From the NCBI GenBank assembly GCA_002964805.2, contig PUDQ02000047.1, forward strand, positions 62,001 through 126,000: a DNA stretch of 64,000 nucleotides. The letters are read 5' to 3'. The stretch is from Trametes villosa (taxonomy: Eukaryota; Basidiomycota; Agaricomycetes; Polyporales; Polyporaceae). Shown here one piece after another: positions 12,490 through 23,974 of the stretch. The notes below the pieces were generated by a model. The model did no database searches. It had not been told where the DNA came from and worked only from the letters and a program-made list of their open reading frames with translations. The position numbers were made by a program, and so were the translations under genes. How positions within the stretch are numbered: position 1 is the stretch's first letter; every line of letters begins with the position of its first letter.

Positions 12490-13620
12490 AGCCTCTCAGA
12501 ACGGCCCGACGGTGGTATGTCTGGTCTTCTTTTCGTATCCATGCTGGGACTGAGCCTATATTGCGATAGCACCCAGGCCCACAGGACGACGATGCCCGGC
12601 GCGGCATGTCGGGCGTCCTTGTAGAAGTCATCGTCGCATTCATGGGAACAGGGCTCTGTATCAGAGGCCCGGACCGCTTACTCGTCGTCCCCGTTCCGAT
12701 CGACACTGCCTGAGGGTGCTGCCCGGCATGTTTTACGGCCGCCCTTTGGAACGTCGTTGTACGAGATTCCTGGGCCAACGTGACGGGCTATGGCGCCGCG
12801 AGTGGGCTGCCGGAGCGTTCAGCCATGAGACACGCGTATCGGGGCGCCGTGGGGTCGGAGCTCGCGCCCTTCTCCTGCATCTCCCTCGACACTAATTCTC
12901 GAGCCAGAAGAGCGAGTTCGCCAAATCGAAGAGCCTTCCGGGCACTTTCAACGCAGAGAGCCGTCGACACGCCACGATACGCACGAGGCTGCCGGGCTGG
13001 CGTTCACCTCAGCTATTGTCTTGCGTCGCCATCGGCGGGGGTCCTCGGAGAGTTAGTAGGGTGGTTCCGAGATATCGATGGATGTGACGGACCCTATTCA
13101 CGCAGACTCCGCTCCAGTCACTCCAAGTCCGTTTGCAGTACCAACGTGTCCTAGGTTTCTGACGGAATTGCAGGATGAGAAGTGCGAGAAGTGCAAGAAG
13201 ACGTTGGGGCGCACATATGGCGTACCTCCTGATGATGGCGAATGCGTCGCCCACATGCTCGCTTCGCGCACGGACAAGGAGACTCCGCCAACGAGCGGTG
13301 CAAGTGTGCTTCCTCCCTCCCACGTTGCGGAGTCATCGTTGTACCTTTTGGACCCAGATAGGGGCGAACACCTGGCGCTCGAGGTTTCCGAGCTCGAAGT
13401 CGCGAGTCAGTTCGAGGTGCGGCGCGAGGAAACCTGTCGTTTTCTGGACGGCCGGCCGGCCCTGTACCGGACCCGCGCGAGTGGGATGTCCGGCACCTTG
13501 AGCGCCGCGAGCCGCAGTGTGCCTCACATGCGTCTTCCGGGCTCGCGTCGGTCGACGTCTACGAGGACGTCTGCCACACACGAGTCACAGCACTTCGAAG
13601 AGCTTAAACGGTCGACTGAT
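12490..13620 (+). repeat. Dispersed repeat R, copy 1 (possible decayed gene)
   Basis: This stretch shares ordered similarity with 38840-39740 (same strand) and with 57400-57830 (opposite strand). Shared landmarks are GGTGGTATGTC near the start, a segment encoding PPDDGE...DKETPPT...LPPSHV around 13220-13330, a segment encoding DPDRGEHLALEVSELEVA, and GGACGTCTGCCA near the end. Copy 1 is the least broken: a frame from 13078 to 13677 stays open for 199 codons. The PDDxxxARML...LPPSHV pattern faintly resembles an F-box region, but I would not name it. All copies look decayed. Confidence 0.5.
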
Positions 13621-13943
13621 GGGGACCGCACTAGGAAACAAAGGATAGCATGGGCAAAGCGACGAGCATACTGGTAGTACAGGGGGGAACAACCGCGACG
13701 CAACGAGAACGACAGCCGGTGTAGTACACAGGGGCGATCGGGGATGGGGATGGTAGCACGAGAACAATGGATAGAGAGCGTCGTAGTAGTGGCGCCTAGA
13801 TGGGATATGCGCTAGAGCTTTGCGATGTGAGTATCCGAGACTTGTGATTCTGGAAAGACGAAGGGCGCTACACGACCGATTGCGCTGGACACCCTCATAC
13901 GTGCGCATTTTGCGATCAGATATCGCGGTCGGCTGAGATGCGC

Positions 13944-15983
13944 CTAGCGCAACGGCAACACTATCCCGCGGCGCCCGTAGCGGGCGGAGAACGGTGGAGG
14001 GAACGTGTCGCTGCGAGAGAGGCCGACACAAGTCAACGCGGGCCATAGCAGCGGTCGCGGAAAGGGAGGCGGCTCACCAGTCAAGGTCAGTGATAGGTTT
14101 CCGGCCAGCTCTTTCCGGGCGCGCATACCAGATCCACCTGCTTGGTGCGTCTCCGTGGAATAGCAGGGCAACACCGTCGAAGTGCGGGCACGGGTCCAGG
14201 ATGTCGAGGATCTCCCAGCCGTGCGAAGACAGCTGGTCTTCCCAGCGTTGGATCGGATCGTTTCCGTTGTGCGGATTGTATTCCCCCGGGTCGTCCTTGA
14301 AGTCTAGGTTCAGGCGAAGCGTGACCAGCGCCTTCAGCGCCGAAAGAGTCCGCGCTATGCGTCGCTGTTGAGGGTAGTTGTCAGGGATGGATATGACAGT
14401 CTAGAACGGTAGATTTACTCACGAAATCGACGGTCTCGTCCTTGGAGCGGCGGTACCGATGGAGCTGAAGGTGTTCCAACCTCGGAAACCCATGTGCGAT
14501 GAAAGCGAGAAGATCGTCGTCGGCTCCGTCAGCAGTGTAGACGAGCTCCAACGTTGTGAGGCTAGGGGCGCGGAGGCGTCGTAGGACCGAGAGGGCCTCG
14601 GTAGCGGATAGAATGGGGGAGCTCCACATACTGTAGTACCTGTGTGTGACGACGTCGTAGTGGCGAGGCCAGTCCCGGAGCGAGAGTTTTGTTAGTTTGG
14701 GGAGTGAAGAGGAGAAGACGTTGTCGTTGGGGTCGGGGTACGCGATCGTAAGCCTTCGCAGGCTTTGTAGCCCGTCCCTCGAAGATTCCCTGCTGCCGAG
14801 GATACAGCAGCGAGAGATGGCGGAGGGGTCCCGAGGAAGTGCAGCAGTTATGACGAGGCCCTCGAGGGCAGGCATGCGGAGGAATGTGGACGACATATCT
14901 TGAACCATGACCGCAGGGTCGGCGCTCGTCAGGAATGCTCCCGCTAGGGTCAGGTTCTGCAGGGCCGGCCAGTCGACTGTCGCCATGCTGTGGAATGGGG
15001 CCGTTTGCATTGGCAGCACGAGTGACCGCGCAGTAGAGGACATGCCGAGAGTTAGAGTGGACAAACATGCAGACTCAGAAGAATCGAGGCCCCCGCGTCC
15101 CGTTTCCTGATCGACAATTTGACGTGATTTGTGCATCAGCGAGGTGGGGTAAGAGAGCTCCTCGAGAACGGACATTGTGGAGCTGGCATCCGTCGGAAAG
15201 GGAGGCACGCGTACGAAGCAGGCGGAAGCAGTGAACGAGATGGCCTTGATTTGTGGAAAACCCAGACATGTCGCCAATGCCGTCCAGGGAACCCCGCTAG
15301 TCGCCCCGGTGAACGTGAGCGAGCACACGCGAGGCAGAAATCGTAGCACCAGTCCAAATTCGATCTCGTGTCCTGGACGGTAGCCATCGAGGTACCTATG
15401 ACGTGTCGCTTATGAGTCATCGAATCCGCAGAGCAGACTCACGGAACGTACTGCGCAGCATATACAGCCCATCTGAAAGTGAGGTGCCTTGCCGCAGTTG
15501 TCAGCGCCATCGTCGCGGCGTAACGACAAGCAACGGCAAGCATGTTGGGCTTACCTGACATGAGGCCGTATGTTGAGGGGAGGAGGCCCCAGCTGGTGCG
15601 CGGCTGCACCCAGGATCGCGCAACGTGAGAAAACGAATGGGAGGGAGAGGTGGCGAAACCGCCGACAACACATGGACAGCTTGACCACGGATCGGAAACC
15701 GTTCCAACTCTGTAGCAACGCTACGACGACGAGAGCAAAAACGTCCTCGTTGATGTACAGTATTCTATAAATTTTCGTGTGAGTGAGCTAGATTACTGAG
15801 GGACCATCGCACGCACGGCGATTCCGCTCGGGACAGAGGTGGTTCGCTTTTGACAGGCGATAGTTCATTGGCGGATGCGCCATTCGGCAGATTGACTGTC
15901 ACGAAAGTTCCTTCGATTGCCGAGAAGGTGCCTTTCTGAGCTGTGAGGATCTCCGCGGTGGGGTAGCCACATACGACAGCCAT
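13944..15983 (-). CDS. F-box-like protein, family A member 1
   Basis: The start is the ATG at 15981-15983 and the stop lies at 13944-13946. Exon 1 encodes a variable, Ser/Pro-rich N-terminus. A short intron ending TTTATAG leads to ILYINEDVFALVVVALLQSW and LSMCCRRFRHLSLPFVFSRC, the F-box-like part. A mini-exon encodes RHLTFRWAVYAAQ. The main exon (about 14400-15370) encodes a leucine-rich body with ATCLGFPQIKAISFTASA, TARSLVLPMQTAPF and LSLRDWPRHYDVV. Two final exons follow, the last encoding DTFPPPFSARYGRRG. The six-exon layout matches A4, whose model sums to a whole number of codons. Divergent from C1 across 702 bp. The F-box suggests an SCF adaptor role; its substrate is unknown. No lesion seen. 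Confidence 0.8.
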
Positions 15984-16685
15984 GGTTAGCGTAGCGTTAT
16001 GGCTGGTGGTAGTACGAGTTGAAAGCCGAACGCTGTGGCGCTCTCTACTTGTCGCTGCTTGGTCGTGTATGCCAATGTGCCAAATTTGGGACATGTTCCC
16101 ACGCTTCCCGGCCGGCCGGACTCTGAGCGCTGAGCGCCGAGCCTGGGATGCATATGTATCTCCTTTAGCTTGCGCCGCCGAGCAACACCCAAAGCTCGTC
16201 TTTTTCGTTGAATAATCCTCCACCTCTTGGATATCCACAGGGTCCCAGCATCGCGGCTCCGGTTCCCCCAACTTTCCCAGTTTCCGGCGGCCTTGCGCCC
16301 ATACGGCCCGATGGAAGCGAAGAAGTGGTGTTCGGCTCTCCGAGTCTGTCAGCGAGCCGTACCCGCAGTGTCGTTTACAGCATCCGAACCTCCCGGTTTG
16401 CAACAATTGGCTCGACATATCTGGCGATCGCCTTATGACCGCCTGCTCACTTGTCCCATCTTGTCCTCATGAGAATATCATCCAGTGGCCGGCGACACTT
16501 CTCGATGGTGCCTAGATACTCCTGAACTGGCTCGTCTTGGGCTCGTCACATGGGATGTGCGTCCCCACTGTGGGACGTCGACGCGAGCCAGCCTTCGTGC
16601 TCGTATAAGTTCCGCAGGCGCATGTAGGGTGACCCCACTTTCGTCCTGCCCCCACCGCTGCCCTCTCCGCAATCGTTACGATCGG
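15984..16685. promoter_or_regulatory. Shared divergent promoter of A1 and C1
   Basis: The 702 bp between the two start codons contain two blocks that recur in other A/C spacers. One begins TGTGGCGCT and includes TGCTTGGTCGTGTATG (16034-16071), close to the A gene. The other begins GACATATC (about 16414-16436), toward the C gene. Conservation in a noncoding spacer points to regulatory or 5' UTR function; which factors bind is unknown. Confidence 0.6.
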
Positions 16686-19638
16686 ATGGCGTCTGCCAAG
16701 GCCGCCACAGAGGCGCATCCGTTTCGACACCTCTTCATTCTCGAAACCCCGCGCCATGATCCAGACATCCCTAACCAATATCTAGCCCTGCGACTGGTGA
16801 GATGCTGTCGCTGCTCGTGGCAGATTTGCATTGCTGACATCCTCGTCACAGGCCTGCACACTCAGACATCGCGTCGGTGTTTTCCCCGGTGCCCCTCACG
16901 GCTACTATCTCGTGGAAGATGACCGTACCAAGGGGCAATATGAGCTTCTGACCTTTTTCCAAGGCGATGATGTCCTTCAGGAGCTTGAATCCCTTCGCCT
17001 CACTCGAAAGATGGAAGGTCTGGGTAGTCCCTCGCAGGGAAGCCCAAGTCCGCCAACGCAGCAGGCGTCTCCGCGCAGCGAGCCAGGCTTTCCTCATCCT
17101 CCGTCCGGGCGTCCGCGTCCTAGTCCAGGTTCTCAGGGATCCACGGTGTGTCGCGCTACTGCCCCCCGATCTCTACGTCTTGCTCATCGCTAGTTTACCA
17201 GCGTCACGGGGCGACCTCCCACGCCTCGGGATGGCCAAGCACCGCACGAGTGACATCGTCTGAGTCACGTTCAAGCGACCCTGTTCCTTCAGCGACGCGC
17301 CCTACGGCCTCATCGACTCAGACAGTCGCCCCAGTCCTACCTACCGATCGTAATTCGCTCATTCCTCTGTCGCAAGTCGGCGCGGGCCGGCCCATCCTCA
17401 ACGGTGATGGTTAGTACGATTGGTTCAACAGCTTGATCGCTGTGTCTCTAACAGTTGTTTTCCTTTCACCATCACTTCAGATACTATGTACGCAATGAAA
17501 ATTGTGAGCTCTTCCTACGCCATTACAGCTACATGCCTCGATATTGACCCTAGCATGGGTCTGCAGAGGATCGACTCTCCCGGCGTCAACCGAGAGAACA
17601 AACATTTGCTACTCATAGATACCGGTGAGTACCTTCCCGCTCGATAGCTTCGCACTGATGCACACCGAAAGTTTGCGACCCGACCTTCAGCCGCACCCAC
17701 CATGTGAGTCCTATTAGTTATGTTTTGCTTCCGTCTTCGCTGAGCAGGACATCTGCAGGTGGTTGTTTCAACGCGACTTCTACGAGCTTGTTTTGCACGA
17801 TTCTAGGATCGACACCTCCTCTTTCAACACCCAGGACTTCGACGAGGTCGCCAAGACGTACAGTCTTCAACCCTGGGATGAATCGTCGGATGATTATGAT
17901 AAGATAAAGTCGAAACCGGCTGTCCCAATGCTTGAAGGCACCACGGCTGTCACGAGTGCGCATGTCGGTTATAATGATGGCGGATTGCTTCGTGAGTCTT
18001 ATCACGACACCCACTGTTGTTGTGAGCTTGCTCATACCGTTTCCGCAGTCCTCGATCGGTACCCTCCTGGGAACGAGCTTCGTGCGTTGGTCCCTTCGTG
18101 GGACTGGGAGGGTAAACGCAGAGGCGTTACCAAACTTCAGCTCCCTCGAGTGCTCGCCCACGCCGCCAACAGCACCTGCACCCTTCAGCCATTCCATGGG
18201 AATCTCGGTCTGGCAGTCCCAGGGTACACTCCTTTCTTGTCTGATGTGTTCCTCAAGCATGGTAGCTGACTTTCGTCGTCCTCAGAGAGACCTTTCCTTT
18301 TGACCGCACCGAAGCATCGGTGAGATATGCTGACTCTGTCCGTCTGACATTGCAAGAGCACTGACAATCGGCTCTCGTAGACATTCTTTGATGCGATCCG
18401 AGCAGAACAGCATGTGGACGAGGTACGTCACTGAGTAGTACCACACTGTTGTAGCGTAGTCTCGGAGCGCTAACAATCAATTATTCCCAGCCGACACGCA
18501 TGACGATCAGGCTTCTTCACCCGGAAGTCGTCACCGCAGGCTGTCCGGACACTGTGTGCGTCTGACTACGCATTGTACCGCAGTTTAACCTCGCCGCTCA
18601 CCGCATTCTCCGACATTTGCAGGGAGAGCTATCTCTATCACGGGATATATTGGCCCTGTGCGGCTGACATACCAGGCGATTCCTCCGGTCAGAAGCTTGT
18701 ACCCGACTTCACGCCGAAGCTCTACGTCGTCCCTTCGTCCCCGAATTTGCCCTCATGGGCCAATCCTGCCGACAACGCTTACTTTTTCTGGATGCTCCGT
18801 CTCCGAGCCATCAAACTCCTCGTCCCCAAGAACCCCCGCGCTAACAGGAATGTCCCAGTTCCGTGGCGCAATGCCGACGACTGGACGGAGCGCGTAATAT
18901 ATCTGCCGAGCATGACTGAGCTCCCCGCTGGGACCCTGAAGCATACCTCCACGCCCCCGGGCGGTTGGGGCACTCCCGTGATACTAGACACCGGTACGCA
19001 CGTTTATGATCTTCCGCTAGTTGCGAATTCTGGCTGACGTCAATGCTGCAAATATCAGGCAGTGCCTGCACGGTCCTCCCTGACTTGGTCTACGTCAACA
19101 TCCTCACCGAGTGGCTAGGCCTGGACGTGACTGACCTCCTGGACCCGTACTGCCCCGACCACCTCGATCTGGACGATCACGACGTCGTCTTTTCCTTCGT
19201 CGGCCAGAACAACTACGAGACGGTCGACTTCCGGTGTACCGCCAGCCGGTTCTTGAAGACGGTGTGGCGGGACCGCCAGAGCCGCGGCTACTCCATTCCC
19301 CTTGTGCCACTCCATTCCAGCGAGGACCGCGGACGAGCGTTCTGGATCCTTGGACAAGTTGAGTGCTGCAGGTCTCCTTGCCCTCCGCCGCGCCGCGAAA
19401 ACTGACCGCATCCGAGTAGAATTTTTTCTGGACGGCCTTTGTGCGGCTCGACTGCACATCGCGCCGCCCCGTACCGCTGCAGGGGAGCGGCACCGACATC
19501 AGCGTGCGCCTTGCTGCCCAGCGCGTCAGGGGACCAGACGGCAACGTCTGGGACGAGCGGGCCCTCCAATTCCATGACCGCCCTGGGTGGCAGGAGGCCC
19601 AGGGCTCGGGCTTGGACAACCTCCGGTACGAAGACTAG
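16686..19638 (+). CDS. Pepsin-like aspartic protease, family C member 1
   Basis: About ten exons encode a bilobal A1-like aspartic protease. Exon 1 (16686-16796) starts MASAKAATEAHPFRHLFILE. Exon 2 continues ACTLRHRVGVFPGAPHGYYL, then a long Pro/Ser-rich linker. This N-terminal part has no signal peptide and I do not recognise it. The first catalytic Asp is at 17628-17630 (LLLID). A 13-nt microexon (17691-17703) then gives DTAAPTMW where pepsins have DTGSxxxW. FHGNLGLAVP matches the pepsin GILGLG loop. The second motif is VILDTG (Asp at 18987-18989) followed by SACTVLP. The C-terminus WILGQ...FVRLDC matches the usual ILGD...FD strand. The stop is TAG 19636-19638. Catalysis is plausible, but the Gly-to-Ala change in the first triad is atypical. 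Divergent partner of A1. Confidence 0.78.
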
Positions 19639-20231
19639 GTGAATTGGATCGCATACCAAGGCGCAGACGCGATGCGCCATGGTATGCTTGTTCGTTGCAT
19701 CATGATGTACATGTACTACTCGATCTCCCTGCTATACACGCATCTCGGATTGTCAGAGCGCGTCTGCAGCTACGGCTGGGGCACAGACGGCGGCGTCTCG
19801 ACGCTCGAGCGCGTTTGCGCAGCCTTTTAGCCGCTCTGTATCCTCGCCGTACTCGACATCGAGTTCACTAAGTCCTGCTCGGAACACCCAGGGCTTCGCC
19901 CGTCTGCTGGAACTCATCCTTAAATCCTTGCGCGAGCTGCGGCGCGCTCGGGAGGCAATCAGGCTGCGCTGTAACGTATAGCCAATTCTTCGAGTCATCG
20001 CCCGCGCCGCGAGCCCCACGCGTACGCGTAGGCACCGTCCGTGACAGTGAGCGCGTTCGCAACAAACTACCAAAGGTCGATATCGTTCGGTGTGTCCGCC
20101 GCACCTTTCCCTGCCGTCTGCATGCCTACCCCCTCGCTGTGAGCGCGCTCGCCCTTGTGGACCGCCTGTTTACTACTAGCCTGCACGCATCGCTCTATCT
20201 ATTGCTTCGAGGGCTTGTATCAAACTCCAAA
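19639..20231. repeat. C-B spacer, duplicated in cassette 2
   Basis: The sequence downstream of C1 matches that downstream of C2 (26908-27510) in order. Shared words include ATCATGATGTACATGTAC, GTCTCGACGCTCGAGCGC and GTTCGCAACAAAC. This shows that C, spacer and B were duplicated as one block. I see no gene in it. Confidence 0.7.
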
Positions 20232-21060
20232 TCACTGTGGGCGCACATTTTCCCTGCCACACAGTACGCCCGCGCCCACCAAGGGGCCGAGATCTACGCC
20301 AGGGAATGTCCGTCTGAGGAGCGGCACCACCTGCGCCGACTCTTCCGCAGAGAACCACACCCCGGACAGCCACGGCCCCCGCAGGAAATGCTCTTGTAAC
20401 GGCTCCGGGTTCGAGGCGTCCCGCTCGATACGGCCTAGCGCAGAGACGTTGTGGCTGACCGGAATCTGCAGGCGCGATAGTCGAGGGCAGCGCCGCGCGA
20501 ACGCTCCGAGGGCTGCAACAGACGGCCGGGCAGCCGCGACATTGCCGGCCACAGAGGGATTTGAGTGACTTCGAGCGCCGCGAGCGCGCTTCCGCCATCG
20601 CGTGCGCGTCCGCGTCAAGCATCGCCCCCCGCGCGGGATCCTCGACAACAACGGTACGCTCGCGCAGGCCCCGGACCTGGATGAGTGGCGGCGCAAAGTC
20701 TGCAAACGCGCACACAGCGGGAGGGGCGCGGTCGGCGACACGTCTGTACTGCATAAGGACCGCCCGAAGCGAAGTGGCAAAGCGCGCGCCCAGGACCGTG
20801 CCCACATTTCGCGCGTCCCTGTCAGAGTAGTGCTAGGGCACGGCGACGGACAGACAGGTCGAGCGCAGCGCCCCGGGCTGCACTACGAGCCAAAACTCCT
20901 CGACCAGTGACGGGGCGCCCTCCACTTGTAGGATATCCAGCACGCGTAGCATAGGGGCGGGCCTGTCATAGGACGGCGTTCGGGCGCGCGCAGAACGCGC
21001 AGGACTGCGCGCGTACGCGCCGCCCGCGACAGGCAGAGCCTTCAATCCCCCACCGCGCCC
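20232..21060 (-). pseudogene. Truncated F-box family B pseudogene B1
   Basis: Only the C-terminal half of a family B gene remains. A 5' piece near 20840-21050 reads ARSPARSARARTPSYD and LDILQVEGAPSLVEEFWLVV, matching B4. A second piece reads VLGARFATSLRAVLMQYRRV. After DADAHAMAEA the frame breaks: the segment that reads WPALTALEV in B4 is missing, and matching sequence continues in other frames to GPLVGAGVLCGREN at 20232. The F-box exon is absent. It occupies the same place after C1 as B2 does after C2. Confidence 0.8.
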
Positions 21061-21427
21061 GGGCCTCGGAATGAGAGGCTAAGTTAACTGATGATGTCAG
21101 CATGCGAGCACACACGAAAGCGTCAACATAGCGGGGGCATACTGATCATGGTACAACGGGGGGAGAATCCGGGGTACGACGCGTAGGGGGCATCGCCGAG
21201 ACAGACAAGCACTATAGTACACAGGCGTGGCGAAGGTTAATCATAGGAAGAGGCGAATAGAAGATGGCGCGGCGGTGTGGCGTGAATGAACAAGGGCACG
21301 CTGCCAGTGGAGTACCGAGACCCGTAAATTCGAGGGTCGCACAGAGACGTAGGGCATGCGACGACTGACCCTGTGGGAGACAGGCGCGACAGCGGCCAAT
21401 CGGACACCATAGCGCGCTGTCGTGCAC

Positions 21428-23457
21428 CTAGCGCACCACATTCCCCTTGCGCTGGAGGCGGTAGGCTAGCGGCGCCCAAGTGCCATCGCTACGGAGGAAT
21501 CGGTGCGAATCAGCGGATAACAGCGACCGCCGTCGAGCAAGACAGACGACTCACCGCTGGATTTCGTTGACCGGTTGCCGGTCAGCCCTTCGCAAACGCG
21601 TATACCAGACGAATCTGCTAGGCGGCTCGCCGTGGAATAGCAGAGCGACGCCTTCGAAGGCCGGGCACGGGTCCAAGAGGGAGTCGAGGATCTCCCAGCC
21701 GCGCGCGGACAGCTCATCGCGCCAGCTCTTGATCACGTCGTAGCCGTTGTTTATGTGATACTCCCCTGGGTCGTCCTGGAAGTCGAGGTGCAGGCGCAGC
21801 GTGACGAGCATCTTCAACGCCGAAAGCGTCCGTGCTATGTGCCGCTGGACGAACTGGCTGTTAGGAATGGTCGCGGCAGACTAGAACAGTAGATGGACAT
21901 ACAAAATCGACTGTTTCGTCCCGGGAGCGGCGGTAGCGGTGGAGCTCCAGGTGCCGCAACCTCGGAAACTGATGGGCGATGAGGTCGATGAGATTGCCAT
22001 CCGCAGCGTCCGCAGTATAGACGAGCTCCAGCCTCACGAGGCTAGGGGCGTGAAGCCGTCGCAAGACGGAGAGGGCCTCGGTGGCGGATAGGATGGGTGA
22101 TGTCCACATACTGTGGTACTCGTGAGTCACGATGTCGTAGTGGCGAGGCCAGTCCCGCAGAGAGAGCTCTGTCAATTCCGGGAATGGGGTGGAGAAGACA
22201 TCGTCGTTGGGGTCGGGGTACGCGATGGTGAGCGTGCGCAGGCTTTGTAGCCCGTTCCTAGGAGGCGCCTTGCTGCCAAGTATGCGACATCGGTTGACGA
22301 TGGGGGAGCGACGCGGAAGCGCGGCAGTGATGACGAGGCGTCGCAGGGCAGGCATGCGGAGGAGCGCGGGCGACATGTTTGAGGAGTCAGTGCCTGCTAG
22401 GAATGCTCCTGCCAGTGTCAAGCCCTGCAGGGCGGGCCAATCGACGGTCGCCATTTCGCGAAGTGGCACCGTCTGCATAGGCAACACTAGGGACCGCGCA
22501 GTAGAGCACATCCCTAGGACCAGGGTGGACAGATACACAGGCTCTGGGGAATCAACCTTCTGGCGTCCCGTTTCCGGATCCACGACGTAATCTGATCTGA
22601 GCAACAAGGGGGTGGGGTAGGAGAGCTCCTCGAGAATGCACATTGTCGAGCTGACATCCGTTGGCAAGGGAGGTACGCGAATGAACGCGACCGAAGCGGT
22701 GAACGAGATGGACTTGACTTGGGGGTAGCCTAGACATATCGCCAACGCTTCCCAGGGAATCCCCCGACTTTCCCCAGTGAACTTGAGTGAGCGCACATGA
22801 GGCATGAAACGTAAAACCTGTCCGAATTCCATTGCACGGCCTGGCTGGTGCTTGTCGAGGTAACTATGGAGTGCCCCTGATTAGCTGGGGTCCGGAAAGC
22901 GCGGTCATGGAACGTACTGTCGGGCAAATATGGCCCAGTTCAAAGTCAGGTGCCTGGGCGCAGTGGTCAGCTAGTTCCACGGTGTAATCGTCAGCGGCGC
23001 GGAGCATCGTCGCCGGCTTACCGTACGTAAGGCCGTATACTAGGGGGAGGGACCGCAATGTAATACGTGATTGCTCCCATTATGGCGCAACGTGAGAAGA
23101 TAAATGGGAGGGAGAGGAAGCGAATCCGGCGGCAGCACATGGAGAGCCTAACGAGAGATCGGAGACCGTTGAGACGCTCTAGCAGCATTTTAACAATGTA
23201 AACATAGACATCCTCGTTAATGTACAGCATTCTGTACAGTGTAAATGTGAGTCGGCCGAACTGTCGAAAGAATGCTGTACGTACGACGGCTCCGCTTGGG
23301 ACGGAAGTGGTTCAGTATCAAGAGGCGAGTCGGGTTGTTCATCGCCCGAAGAACTATTCGGCGACGCGATACCCACTGACGACCCGTCGGTTGCTGGACA
23401 AGTGCTTTTTTGAACTCTGGAGTTCTCTACGAGAGGAAAGGGCAGTAAGGCAGCCAT
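21428..23457 (-). CDS. F-box-like protein, family A member 2
   Basis: Start ATG 23455-23457 (MAALLPFPLVENSRVQ). The conserved first intron begins GTACGT and ends TGTACAG. Exon 2 encodes MLYINEDVYVYIVKMLLERL and LSMCCRRIRFLSLPFIFSRC (F-box-like). The main exon (about 21900-22860) encodes a leucine-rich body with EALAICLGYPQVKSISF, STARSLVLPMQTVPL and LSLRDWPRHYDIV. The penultimate exon ends EIQ at a GTGAGT donor. The last exon encodes DGTWAPLAYRLQRKG with TAG at 21428-21430. It is closest to A4 by eye, including the shared APLAYRL tail. Divergent from C2 across 517 bp. Reading frame intact. Probable SCF adaptor by F-box similarity; target unknown. Confidence 0.82.
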
Positions 23458-23974
23458 GATCAGTGTTGTGCTGTGGCTGGAGGTAGCATACGAGTCGAAC
23501 GTCCGTCGCCGGAGGTTTGTGGCGCTCGCTACTTGTCGCTGCTTGGTCGTGTATGCGAACGTGCCCGATTTGGCTGAGGATCCCACGCCTCGCCGGCCTC
23601 CGCTCAACTTATTATAATACTGAGTACCTAGGATTTATTGTTATTCTCGCGAGTCGCTGCCCCAGCTGCCCCTTGGACCACAGCCTGATGGAATCGAAGA
23701 AGTCGCATTGAACGCTCTCAGGCCGCCAGCATGTGTCGTATACAGCATCCGAGCCTCGCCGTTCTTCAGGCTGGCAACAATAGCACCGACATATCCGGTG
23801 ATCACCTTGTGTCTGCCTCCTCCCTTGTCCCATCTTGGTGTGCTGAGAACCGTATTCGCTGGCCGGCCATCCAGTCTGCGTCTCTACTTAAACCATGCTG
23901 GTGCATGCGACTTGGTCCTATCCTCGCCCCGCTGCTACCTCTGCCCTCTCCCAGCCCGTATTCGTCGCGATCGG
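23458..23974. promoter_or_regulatory. Shared divergent promoter of A2 and C2
   Basis: The spacer of 517 bp holds the TGTGGCGCTC...TGCTTGGTCGTGTATG block at about 23519-23554 and ACATATCCGGTGATCACC at about 23789-23806. Both recur in the A3/C3 spacer and, more diverged, in A1/C1. Confidence 0.6.

Noticed and set aside
16686..19638. Family C as retroviral-type (single-lobe) proteases derived from a retroelement.
   Set aside because: Each gene has two Asp motifs, a GILGLG-like loop between them and a pepsin-type C-terminal strand, with many introns and no RT nearby.
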